A DNA stretch of 64,000 nt from Micromonospora tulbaghiae (lineage in GTDB: Bacteria > Actinomycetota > Actinomycetes > Mycobacteriales > Micromonosporaceae): assembly GCF_900091605.1 (NCBI RefSeq), contig NZ_FMCQ01000003.1, positions 556,495 to 620,494 on the forward strand. The letters run 5' to 3'. Shown piece after piece: positions 1-8,600 of the stretch. The position numbers and the translations under genes are program-made. How positions within the stretch are numbered: position 1 is the stretch's first letter; the number at the start of each line of letters is the position of its first letter. The notes beneath the pieces were generated by a model. It saw only the letters and a program-made list of their open reading frames with translations, did not search any database and was not told where the DNA came from.

Positions 1-1050
1 ACGCAGGCGGCCGTAGGTGCCGGCCAGCTCCGCCACCGGTACGCCCACGCGGCCGGCGGGGTCGACGGGCACCGCCCAGAGCCGGGCGCCCCGCAGCGCG
101 GCGACGTAGAGCATGCCCCTGGTGAACGCGGCGCCGCTCGGGGACGCCTGCGCGGGCGGCCAGACGACGACCGGGTCGCGGAACCGGGGGTCACCGGCGA
201 CGCCCTCGACGAGCGGCCAGCCGTAGTTGCCGCCGGGCACGATCCGGTTCACCTCGTCCCAGGTGCTCTGCCCGAACTCGGTGGCGAACAGCCGCCCCTG
301 CCGGTCCCAGGCGAGGCCCTGCACGTTGCGATGGCCGTAGCTGTAGACGAGCGAGCCGGGGAACGGGTTGCCCGGCGGCACGCCGCCGTCCGGGCGGATG
401 CGCAGGATCTTGCCGTTGCGGCTGGTCAGGTCCTGTGCGCGGGTGGCCATCCCGGCGTCGCCGATCCCGGCGTACAGCATGCCGTCGGGGCCGAACGCGA
501 TCCGGCCACCGTCGTGCACGGCGCTGCGGGCGATGCCGCTCACCAGCACCTGCGGCGCCCGGGACGAGCCGAGGCGGAACCGGACGATCCGGATGTCGGT
601 CGCGGTGGTGTAGGCGGCGTAGACCCACCTGTCGCGGCGGTACCCGGGGGAGACCGCGAGCCCGAGCAGGCCCGCCTCGCCGCCCGCGGCCACGTCGGCG
701 ATCCGGGCCACCTGCCGGGCCGGGCGTCCCGGGCGTACGCGCAGGATCGTCCCCCGGTCCCGCTGCGCGACCAGGGCGCTGCCGTCGGGCAGGAAGTCCA
801 GCCCCCACGGCGCCTCCAGCCCGGTCGCGACGACGCGGGGGCGGGTCAGGTCGTAGCCGGACCAGCCGGCACGCCCGTCGAAGCCGCGCAGGTCGAGCGC
901 GACCGGGCGCTGCTGCGCGCCCGCGGGGACCGGCCGGTCCGGGCCGTCCGCGGGTCGCTCGCCGGTGGGCCGGTCGCCCGCGTGGGCGTCGGTCACGGCG
1001 AGCACGATCGCGAGGACGGCGGCGACGACCGCGACGGTACGACGACGCAT
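1..1050 (-). CDS. PQQ-dependent sugar dehydrogenase family protein (3' part cut by window edge)
   Basis: Predicted secreted glucose/sorbosone dehydrogenase-type beta-propeller that would oxidise sugars outside the membrane with PQQ as cofactor. The 350 visible codons start at an ATG followed by an arginine-rich, then hydrophobic stretch (residues 1-25, ending near AHAG), which looks like a signal peptide. Family motifs follow: APWGLDFLPDG near residue 75, HDGGRIAFGPDG near 165, YGHRNVQGLAWD near 245 and EFGQSTWDEVNRI near 260. The C-terminus lies beyond base 1, so length cannot be judged. It is divergent from the glutamine-synthetase-like gene at 1137 with 86 bp between them. Family assignment is good; the substrate is not known from sequence. 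Confidence 0.85.
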   Translation of the reverse strand, partial: MRRRTVAVVAAVLAIVLAVTDAHAGDRPTGERPADGPDRPVPAGAQQRPVALDLRGFDGRAGWSGYDLTRPRVVATGLEAPWGLDFLPDGSALVAQRDRGTILRVRPGRPARQVARIADVAAGGEAGLLGLAVSPGYRRDRWVYAAYTTATDIRIVRFRLGSSRAPQVLVSGIARSAVHDGGRIAFGPDGMLYAGIGDAGMATRAQDLTSRNGKILRIRPDGGVPPGNPFPGSLVYSYGHRNVQGLAWDRQGRLFATEFGQSTWDEVNRIVPGGNYGWPLVEGVAGDPRFRDPVVVWPPAQASPSGAAFTRGMLYVAALRGARLWAVPVDPAGRVGVPVAELAGTYGRLR

Positions 1051-1088
1051 GTGTGCTCCTCGGTTTCGCCACCGGCCCCGCCGGGGCA

Positions 1089-1117
1089 TTGACGGTGATC
1101 CGGTTTGCCAGTAGACC
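1089..1117 (+). promoter_or_regulatory. Vegetative-type promoter for the polyamine operon
   Basis: TTGACG at 1089-1094 and TAGACC at 1112-1117 are separated by 17 bp, close to the housekeeping actinobacterial consensus. Transcription would begin near 1124, just ahead of the ribosome site GGAGG (1126-1130) and the ATG at 1137, giving a very short leader. Confidence 0.6.
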
Positions 1118-1136
1118 TTGGTGATGGAGGCCCCTG

Positions 1137-2501
1137 ATGAAGCAAACGCCGCTCTCGCTGGAACAGTTGCGGGTCGCCGTCACCGAGGGTGAGATCGACA
1201 CGGTGGTGCTCGCCCTCACCGACATGCAGGGCCGACTGCAGGGCAAGCGGTTCCACGCGCCCTACTTCCTCGACCAGGTCGTCGCGAACGGCAGCGAGGG
1301 CTGCAACTACCTGCTCGCCGTGGACGTCGACATGAACACCGTCGACGGGTACGCGATGTCGAGCTGGGAACGCGGCTACGGCGACTTCGCCATGCGCCCC
1401 GACCTGGACACGCTGCGCCGGACGCCCTGGCAGCCCGGGTCCGCGCTGCTGCTGGCCGACCTGGAGTGGCTGGACGGCTCCGGCCCGGTGGTCGCCTCGC
1501 CCCGGCAGATCCTGCGCAAGCAGCTCGACCGGCTGGCCGCGCACGGGCTGACCGCGTACGCCGGCACCGAGCTGGAGTTCGTGCTCTACCGCGACTCGTA
1601 CGAGGAGGCGTGGCGGCGCGGCTACCGCGACCTGACCCCGGCCAACCAGTACAACGTGGACTACTCGCTGCTCGGCACCGCCCGGGTCGAGCCGCTGCTG
1701 CGCCGCATCCGCACCGAGATGGCCGGCGCCGGGCTCACCCCGGAGAGCGCGAAGGGCGAGTGCAACCTCGGCCAGCACGAGATCGCGTTCCGGTACGACG
1801 AGGCGGTGCGCTGCGCCGACCACCACGTCATCTACAAGAACGGCGCGAAGGAGATCGCCGCCCAGGAGGGCATGTCGATCACGTTCATGGCCAAGCCGAA
1901 CGAGCGGGAGGGCAACTCCTGCCACATCCACTTCTCGCTGCGCGACGCCTCCGGCTCGTCGGCGATGCTGGGGGACGGGCCGGCGCACCTGAGCGTCACC
2001 GGGCAGCGGGTGCTGGCCGGGCTGCTCGCCACCATGCGCGAGTTCAGCCTGTTCTTCGCGCCGAACATCAACTCCTACAAGCGCTACCAGCCCGGCTCGT
2101 TCGCGCCGACCGCGCTGCGCTGGGGCACCGACAACCGCACCTGCGCGTTGCGGCTGGTCGGGCACGGGCAGGGGATGCGGGTGGAGAACCGGGTGCCGGG
2201 TGCGGACGTCAACCCGTACCTGGCGATCGCCGCGCTGGTGGCCGGGGCGGTGCACGGCATCGAGAACGAGCTGGAGCTGGCGGACGAGTGCACCGGCAAC
2301 GCGTACGACGACCCGGACGCCGAGCGGGTGCCCACCACGCTGCGCGACGCGCTCGACCTGTGGCAGCGTTCCGAGGTGGCCCGGGAGGCGTTCGGCGACG
2401 AGGTGGCCGCCCACTACGCCAACCAGGCGAAGGTCGAGCTGACCGCCTTCGACGCCGCGGTGACGGACTGGGAGCTGACCCGTGGCTTCGAACGCCTCTG
2501 A
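1137..2501 (+). CDS. Glutamine synthetase family protein, probable gamma-glutamylpolyamine synthetase (PuuA-like)
   Basis: ATP-dependent ligase of the glutamine synthetase fold (454 aa) that probably couples glutamate to putrescine or a similar amine rather than to ammonia. Visible active-site elements are GTELEF (Glu145), AKGECN (Glu208), GQHEIAF (Glu215), the CHIHF strand at 262-266, NINSYKRYQPG and the arginine-rich NRTCALRLV. The C-terminal adenylylation-type loop of GlnA is not apparent. The ATG is preceded by GGAGG six bases upstream. An aldehyde dehydrogenase, an SDR and a PuuD-like hydrolase follow, which argues for the gamma-glutamyl polyamine route over nitrogen assimilation. GlnA4-type monoethanolamine ligation is an alternative. 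Confidence 0.85.
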   Translation: MKQTPLSLEQLRVAVTEGEIDTVVLALTDMQGRLQGKRFHAPYFLDQVVANGSEGCNYLLAVDVDMNTVDGYAMSSWERGYGDFAMRPDLDTLRRTPWQPGSALLLADLEWLDGSGPVVASPRQILRKQLDRLAAHGLTAYAGTELEFVLYRDSYEEAWRRGYRDLTPANQYNVDYSLLGTARVEPLLRRIRTEMAGAGLTPESAKGECNLGQHEIAFRYDEAVRCADHHVIYKNGAKEIAAQEGMSITFMAKPNEREGNSCHIHFSLRDASGSSAMLGDGPAHLSVTGQRVLAGLLATMREFSLFFAPNINSYKRYQPGSFAPTALRWGTDNRTCALRLVGHGQGMRVENRVPGADVNPYLAIAALVAGAVHGIENELELADECTGNAYDDPDAERVPTTLRDALDLWQRSEVAREAFGDEVAAHYANQAKVELTAFDAAVTDWELTRGFERL

Positions 2502-2537
2502 CCCCGCCGGCCCGTCCTCGCGCCCCGCTGTCGACGC

Positions 2538-2606
2538 CGATCTTGCACTTGCGGCCCTCGACGCGGGCGTTATGCGGCTTTCGCCGGGGCACCAACTGCA
2601 AGATCG
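2538..2606. repeat. Imperfect inverted repeat between glnA-like and aldehyde dehydrogenase genes
   Basis: The arms CGATCTTGCACTTG (2538-2551) and CAACTGCAAGATCG (2593-2606) are complementary except for one base, with a 41-base loop. The element ends only 23 bases before the GTG of the next gene, inside an otherwise tight operon. It could form a hairpin in the mRNA or be a small inserted palindromic element. The arms differ from those of the elements at 40917 and 62868, but the general build is similar. Confidence 0.75.
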
Positions 2607-2629
2607 CCGAAGCGAGCGGAGGGGGACGC

Positions 2630-3985
2630 GTGGGTGAGGTGATCTCGCCTGTCGACGGGGCCGGGATCGGGGTCGTTCCGGGGTGCTCGGTGGGGGACGT
2701 GGATGCGGCTGTCGCGCGGGCGGGTGCCGCGTTCGAGTCGTGGCGTCGGGTGGCGCCGGGGGACCGGGCGCGGCTGCTGCGGCGGTTCGCCGCCCAGGTC
2801 GACGCGCACCTGGAGGAGCTGGCGCGGCTGGAGGTGCGCAACGCCGGGCACACCATCGGCAACGCGCGCTGGGAGGCGGGCAACGTCCGCGACGTGCTCG
2901 ACTACTACGCGGGCGCCCCGGAACGGCTGACCGGGCACCAGATCCCGGTGCCCGGCGGGCTCGACGTCACGTTCCACGAACCGCTGGGCGTGGTCGGCGT
3001 GATCGTGCCGTGGAACTTCCCGATGCCGATCGCCGGCTGGGGATTCGCCCCGGCGCTCGCCGCCGGCAACACGGTGGTGCTCAAGCCCGCCGAGCTGACC
3101 CCGCTGACCGCGCTGCGCCTGGCCGAACTGGCCCGCGACGCCGGCCTGCCCGACGGCGTGTTCACCGTGCTGCCCGGCCGGGGCAGCGTGGTCGGCGAAC
3201 GGTTCGTCACCCACCCGGCGGTCCGCAAGATCTGCTTCACCGGCTCGACCGAGATCGGCACCCGGATCATGGCCGGCTGCGCCACCCAGGTGAAGCGGGT
3301 GACGCTGGAGCTGGGCGGCAAGTCGGCGAACATCGTCTTCGCCGACGCGGACCTGGAGAAGGCGGCGGCCACCGCGCCGTACGCGGTCTTCGACAACGCC
3401 GGCCAGGACTGCTGCGCCCGCTCCCGGATCCTCGTCCAGCGCCAGGTGTACGACAGGTTCCTGGAACTGCTCGAACCGGCCGTACGGGCGCTGCGGGTGG
3501 AGGACCCGGCGCGGGAGACCGCCGAGATGGGCCCGCTGATCTCCGCCGCGCACCGGGACCGGGTCGCCGGCTACGTCGACGGCGCGGACGTGGCCTTCAC
3601 CGGCTCGTGTCCCGACGGCCCCGGCTTCTGGTACGCCCCGACGGTGCTGCTCGCCGGCTCCCCGGCGGACCGGCACTGGCGGGAGGAGGTCTTCGGCCCT
3701 GTCGTCTCGGTGCTGCCGTTCGACGACGAGGCGGACGCGATCCGGCTCGCCAACGACACCGAGTACGGGCTCTCCGGCTCGATCTGGACCCGGGACGTCG
3801 GGCGCGCGGTGCGGGTGGCCCGCGCCGTCGAGTCCGGCAACCTCAGCGTCAACTCGCACTCCTCGGTGCGCTACTGGACCCCGTTCGGCGGGATGAAACG
3901 GTCCGGCCTGGGCCGGGAGCTGGGTCCGGACGCGCTGCACGCCTTCACCGACGTCAAGAACGTGTTCATCGGCACCGAGGAGTGA
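2630..3985 (+). CDS. Aldehyde dehydrogenase, probable gamma-glutamyl-aminobutyraldehyde dehydrogenase (PuuC-like)
   Basis: NAD(P)-dependent aldehyde dehydrogenase of 451 aa. Landmarks in order are PWNFP (127-131), FTGSTEIG (203-210), the general base Glu227 in LELGGKS, the nucleophile Cys261 in GQDCCAR, and EEVFGP near residue 350. In the polyamine route it would oxidise the gamma-glutamylated aldehyde to the acid that the hydrolase at 4755 cleaves. GTG at 2630 is chosen because GGAGGGGG (2618-2625) precedes it and because upstream in-frame sequence is the palindrome at 2538. The N-terminus is slightly short for the family, so the repeat may have trimmed or reset the start. Confidence 0.85.
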   Translation: MGEVISPVDGAGIGVVPGCSVGDVDAAVARAGAAFESWRRVAPGDRARLLRRFAAQVDAHLEELARLEVRNAGHTIGNARWEAGNVRDVLDYYAGAPERLTGHQIPVPGGLDVTFHEPLGVVGVIVPWNFPMPIAGWGFAPALAAGNTVVLKPAELTPLTALRLAELARDAGLPDGVFTVLPGRGSVVGERFVTHPAVRKICFTGSTEIGTRIMAGCATQVKRVTLELGGKSANIVFADADLEKAAATAPYAVFDNAGQDCCARSRILVQRQVYDRFLELLEPAVRALRVEDPARETAEMGPLISAAHRDRVAGYVDGADVAFTGSCPDGPGFWYAPTVLLAGSPADRHWREEVFGPVVSVLPFDDEADAIRLANDTEYGLSGSIWTRDVGRAVRVARAVESGNLSVNSHSSVRYWTPFGGMKRSGLGRELGPDALHAFTDVKNVFIGTEE

Positions 3986-3990
3986 TCACA

Positions 3991-4758
3991 GTGCAGGGAC
4001 GGCTTTCCGAGCGGGTGGCAGTGGTGACCGGCGCGGGCAGCGGCATCGGGCTGGCCACCGTACGGCGCTTCGCCGCCGAGGGCGCGCGGGTGGTCTGCGT
4101 GGACATCGACGCCGACGCCGGCACCCGGGCGGCGCAGGAGGTGGGTGGTGAGTTCGTGGCCGCCGACGTGGCCGACGAGACGGCCGTCCGCGACCTGTTC
4201 GACGGGGTGGTCGAGCGGCACGGACGGGTGGACGTGTCGTTCCACAACGCCGGGATCTCGCCGCCGGACGACGACTCCATCCTGGAGACCGGCCTGGACG
4301 CCTGGGAGCGGGTGCTGCGGGTCAACACCACGAGCGTCTACCTGTGCTGCAAGTACGTCATCCCGCACATGCGCCGGCAGGGCAAGGGCTCGATCATCAA
4401 CACCGCGTCGTTCGTGGCGCTGATGGGCGCGGCCACCTCGCAGATCGCGTACACGGCGAGCAAGGGCGGGGTGCTGGCGATGACCCGGGAGCTGGGCGTC
4501 CAGTTCGCCCGCGAGGGCATCCGGGTCAACGCGCTGTGCCCCGGGCCGGTCGCCACGCCGCTGCTGCTGGAGCTGTTCGCCAAGGACCCGGAGCGGGCCG
4601 CCCGGCGGCTGGTGCACGTGCCGATGGGCCGGTTCGGCGACCCTGCCGAGATCGCCGCCGCGGTGGCGTTCCTCGCCAGCGACGACGCCTCGTTCATGAC
4701 CGCCGCGCAGTTCGTCGTCGACGGCGGCATCACCGGCGCGTACGTCACTCCCCTATGA
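3991..4758 (+). CDS. Short-chain dehydrogenase/reductase
   Basis: Classical NAD(P)-dependent SDR of 255 aa with TGAGSGIG (13-20), NAG (86-88), Asn112, Ser140 and the YTASK pair Tyr154/Lys158. It closes the polyamine operon between the aldehyde dehydrogenase and the hydrolase, so it probably acts on an aldehyde or alcohol of that pathway; the substrate is not readable. A GTG at 3982 overlaps the previous stop, but GTG 3991 is preferred because GAGGA (3977-3981) lies nine bases upstream. The stop overlaps the ATG of the next gene (ATGA), indicating coupled translation. Confidence 0.85.
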   Translation: MQGRLSERVAVVTGAGSGIGLATVRRFAAEGARVVCVDIDADAGTRAAQEVGGEFVAADVADETAVRDLFDGVVERHGRVDVSFHNAGISPPDDDSILETGLDAWERVLRVNTTSVYLCCKYVIPHMRRQGKGSIINTASFVALMGAATSQIAYTASKGGVLAMTRELGVQFAREGIRVNALCPGPVATPLLLELFAKDPERAARRLVHVPMGRFGDPAEIAAAVAFLASDDASFMTAAQFVVDGGITGAYVTPL

Positions 4759-5477
4759 GCGTTCGGAGAAGGCCGGTCATCGGCATCACCGCGTACGTCG
4801 AGCCGGCCGGCTGGGCCGTGTGGCGGGACGTGCCGGCGACGCTCGTGCCGCACGCGTACGTCCGGGCGGTCACCGCGGCGGGCGGCCGGGCCGTCGTGCT
4901 GCCCCCTGACGACGCCGACGCCGACGTGCTGGGGCTGCTGGACGGGCTGCTGCTGGCCGGTGGCGCGGACGTCGGCCCGGAGCGGTACGGCGAGCCGCCG
5001 GACCCGCGTACCGAGAGCCGGCCGGACCGCGACGCCGGCGAAGTGACGCTGCTGACCGCCGCGCTCGCCGCCGACCTGCCGGTCCTGGGCGTGTGCCGGG
5101 GGATGCAGCTGCTCGCGGTGGCGTACGGCGGCGTGCTGCACCAGCACCTGCCGGACGTGGTCGGGCACGGCGGGCACCGTCCCGCGCCGGGCGTGTACGG
5201 GTCGCACCCGGTGCGCTTCGCCGCCGACAGCCGGGCCGGGCGGGTGATGGCCGGGGTGGACCGGGTCAACTCGTACCACCATCAGGCGGTGGCCGACCCC
5301 GGCGGCCTGGCGGTCACCGGCTGGGCCGACGACGGCGTGGTCGAGGCGGTGGAGGACCCGGCGCGGCGCTTCGTGCTCGGTGTGCAGTGGCACCCGGAGA
5401 ACGAGGCCGACCCGCTGCCGGTGGCCGCGCTGGTCCGGGCCGCGACGTCGGCCAGATCACACACCGGCGTTTCGTAG
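4755..5477 (+). CDS. Gamma-glutamyl-gamma-aminobutyrate hydrolase family protein (PuuD-like)
   Basis: Class I glutamine-amidotransferase-fold peptidase (C26) of 240 aa that would release GABA or a related amino acid from its gamma-glutamyl conjugate, the last step of the pathway begun at 1137. The triad is visible: Cys114 in GVCRGMQ, His213 and Glu215 in QWHPE. LLAGGADVGPERYG (67-79) is the family's conserved loop. The ATG overlaps the preceding stop by four bases. No amine oxidase or transporter of the pathway lies in the window, so the oxidation step must be encoded elsewhere. Confidence 0.88.
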   Translation: MSVRRRPVIGITAYVEPAGWAVWRDVPATLVPHAYVRAVTAAGGRAVVLPPDDADADVLGLLDGLLLAGGADVGPERYGEPPDPRTESRPDRDAGEVTLLTAALAADLPVLGVCRGMQLLAVAYGGVLHQHLPDVVGHGGHRPAPGVYGSHPVRFAADSRAGRVMAGVDRVNSYHHQAVADPGGLAVTGWADDGVVEAVEDPARRFVLGVQWHPENEADPLPVAALVRAATSARSHTGVS

Positions 5478-5592
5478 GTCAGGAAAGCCGAATCGGCGGT
5501 CCGGTCGACCGGCGAGGAGCGCCCGACTCGCCCCGGCACGCCGGTTACGCCAGGATGTGGCGGAGGTAAGCAGCGTCTACCAGGGCGAGTGC

Positions 5593-5618
5593 GTTACGTT
5601 GCTCGTCCGTCGGGGTAG
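5593..5618 (+). promoter_or_regulatory. Possible general-stress sigma (SigB/SigF-type) promoter
   Basis: GTTACG at 5593-5598 and GGGTAG at 5613-5618 are 14 bp apart, close to the actinobacterial stress-sigma consensus GTTT-N14-16-GGGTAT. It sits 64 bases before a gene for a SpoIIE/anti-sigma-kinase-like signalling protein, which would fit feedback control. The match is imperfect and no vegetative promoter is obvious in the same gap. Confidence 0.45.
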
Positions 5619-5626
5619 TAGGCGGG

Positions 5627-5654
5627 GACGGTCGGCGTAGCAGCGCCGACCGTC
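5627..5654 (+). terminator. 11-bp perfect hairpin before the signalling fusion gene
   Basis: GACGGTCGGCG (5627-5637) pairs perfectly with 5644-5654 around a six-base loop. There is no T-run. It could end transcripts of the polyamine operon or be a 5' leader hairpin, as it begins a few bases after the predicted start point of the stress-type promoter. Confidence 0.6.
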
Positions 5655-5681
5655 GTGATCATGGCCGGAGCGGGAGGCTGC

Positions 5682-8600
5682 ATGGGCTCGGCCCAGCGGG
5701 GCGGGGACGACGGTCGGACGTTCCCGGCGGCCGGCGAGGCGTCACTTTCGCCGCTGCTGGCCGCGGCGTTCGCCGCCGGTGGCGAGATGGGCGAACGGCT
5801 GCGCGGTTTCGACTGGTCGACCACCGCCCTCGGCAGCCCGGACCGCTGGCCCGCCGCGCTCTCCCACGCGGTGAGCACCATGCTGTCGTCCCGCGCCCAG
5901 ATCGTCGTCTTCTGGGGCGATGAGCACCTCGCCTTCTACAACGACGCCTACCGGCCGACCATCGGCGACAAGCACCCGGCCGTGATCGGCCAGTCGGCGC
6001 GCCGGTACTGGGCGGAGACCTGGGACGTGCTCGGACCGCTGCTGGACGGCGTACGCCGCACCGGCGTGGCCTACCGGGGCGAGAACCACCCCTTCGTGCT
6101 GAACCGGCACGGCTTCCTGGAGGACGTCTACTTCGACATCTCGTACGACCCGGTCCGCAGTGCCGACGGCACCGTCGGCGGCGTGTTCTGCTTCGTCAAC
6201 GAGACCACCGGACGGGTGCTCGGCGAGCGCCGGCTGCGTGCCCTCGCCGAGCTGGGCAACGAGCTGGGCGACGTGCCGGGCCTGCTCGAACTGGGCCGGG
6301 CCGTCACCCGGGTGCTCGACGCCCATCGCGCCGACGTGCCGTTCAGCGCGCTGTGGTTTCCCGGCGAGCACGGGACGCTCGTGCCGGGCGGCTGTTCGGG
6401 CGTGGACCCGGCCACCGTCACCGGCCCGCCGCCCGGCCTTCCCGAGGGCGAGCCGCTCACCGAGGCACGCTGGATCGCCACCGCCGACCTGCCTGGCGCG
6501 GTGCCGCCGGACGCCGCCGATCAGGCGCTCCTGCTGCCGCTGACCGCCACCAACGAGCCGGCCGGCGTGCTGCTGCTCGGCGTGTCCCGACGGCTGCCGT
6601 TCACCGACGACTACCGCGACTTCGTCGACCTGGTCGCCGCGCAGGTCTCCCGGGCGGTGGGCAAGCAGCGGGCGCACGAGCAGGAACGCGCGCGAGCCGC
6701 CGAGCTGGCCGCGCTGGACCGTGCCAAGACCAGCTTCTTCGCCAACGTCAGCCACGAGTTCCGTACCCCGCTGACGCTGGTGCTGGGGCCGCTGGAGGAG
6801 ATGCTCGCGGACCGGGAGCTGCCCGAGCGGTACCTCGACCGGCTCACCGTCATGCACCGCAACGGGCTGCGCCTGCTCAAGCTGGTCAACACGGTGCTCG
6901 ACTTCTCCCGGCTGGAGTCCGGCCGGCTGGCCGCGCGCTACCAGCCCACCGACCTGTCCGACTACACCTCCCGGCTGGCCAGCACGTTCCGCTCGGCCAC
7001 CGAGCGGGCCGGGCTGCGCCTGGTGGTGGACTGTCCGCCGCTGCCCGCGCCGGTCTACGTCGACCGGGACATGTGGGAGAAGATCGTCCTCAACCTGGTG
7101 TCGAACGCGGTCAAGTTCACCTTCGACGGCGAGATCCGGGTCCGGACGCGCGCCGCCGACGGGGCCGCCGTCCTGGAGGTGACCGACACCGGCGTCGGCG
7201 TCGCGCCGGAGGAGCTGCCGCAGGTCTTCGAGCGGTTCCACCGGGTGGCCGGCGCCCGCTCGCGTACCCACGAGGGCACCGGCATCGGGCTCGCCCTGGT
7301 CCGCGAGCTGGTCGAGATGCACGGCGGCACGGTGAGCGCGCACAGCGTCGTCGACCGGGGCACGACGTTCACGGTGACCATGCCCTTCGGGTACGCACAC
7401 CTGCCCGCCGACCGGGTGGCCGCGCTCTCCCCGGTTCCGCTGAGCGAATCGGAGCAGGCCCGCCTGTACGTGGCCGAGACGGCGCTCTGGACCGACGAGG
7501 TCGCCCGGCCCACCGGACTGCCGGAGGCGTCCGGCTCACCGGGCGGGTCCGGCCGGATCCTGTTCGCCGACGACAACCCCGACCTGCGCGAGCACGTCGT
7601 CCGGCTGCTCTCCCCGGCGTACGAGGTGGTGGCCGTGCCGGACGGCGTGGAGGCGCTGCGGCTGGCCGTCGAGACCCCGTTCGACCTGGTGCTGACCGAC
7701 GTGATGATGCCCCGGCTGGACGGCTTCGGGCTGGTCGCCGCGCTGCGGGCCGAGCCGGCCACCCGGCACGTGCCGATCGTGCTGCTCTCCGCGCGGGCCG
7801 GCGCCGCCGAGGAGGTCGCCGGTCTCTCCACCGGCGCCGACGACTACCTGACCAAGCCCTTCTCCAGCCAGGAGCTGGTCGCCCGGGTCCGGGCCAACGT
7901 CGAACTGGGCCAGTTGCGCGGGCAGATCATCCGCCGGCTACGGGCACTCGCCGACGCCGTCGTGGAGATCAACAGCGCCCGTTCCACCGCCGAGGTGGTC
8001 CGGGTGGCCGCCCGGCACGCGCTGCGCCTGGCCGAGGCCGGACGGGTCCGGGTCACCGCCACCGGGGCCCGCCACGAGGAGGACGCCGGCGGTGACCTGC
8101 CCACCGAGCCGACTCTGGTGCTGCCGCTCACCGGCACCTCCGGCGGGCAGCTCGGCGAGCTGCGCGTGTGGCGCCGGGAGGGTGGCGGCACCGAGGAGGC
8201 GGCGCTCACCGAACTGGCCCGGTTGATCGGCGTACGGCTGGAGAACGCCCAGCTCTACGAGGCCGAGCACCACATCGCCACCACGCTCCAGCACAGCCTG
8301 CTGCCGCGTACGCTGCCGCAGTTGCCCGGCGCGCTGGTGGCCAGCCGTTATCTGCCCGGCAGCGCCGACGTGGAGGTCGGCGGCGACTGGTACGACGTGA
8401 TGGCCACCGCCGACGACGACGTGGTGCTGGTCATCGGTGACGTGGTGGGCAAGGGCGTGCGGGCCGCCGCGGCGATGGGCCAGCTCCGCAACGCGTTGCG
8501 GGCGTACGTCCTGGAGGGCTACGACCCGGGCGAGGCGCTGACCCGGCTCAACCGGCTGGTCCACTCCGCCGGCAGCGGCTCCTTCGCCACTGTGGTCTGT

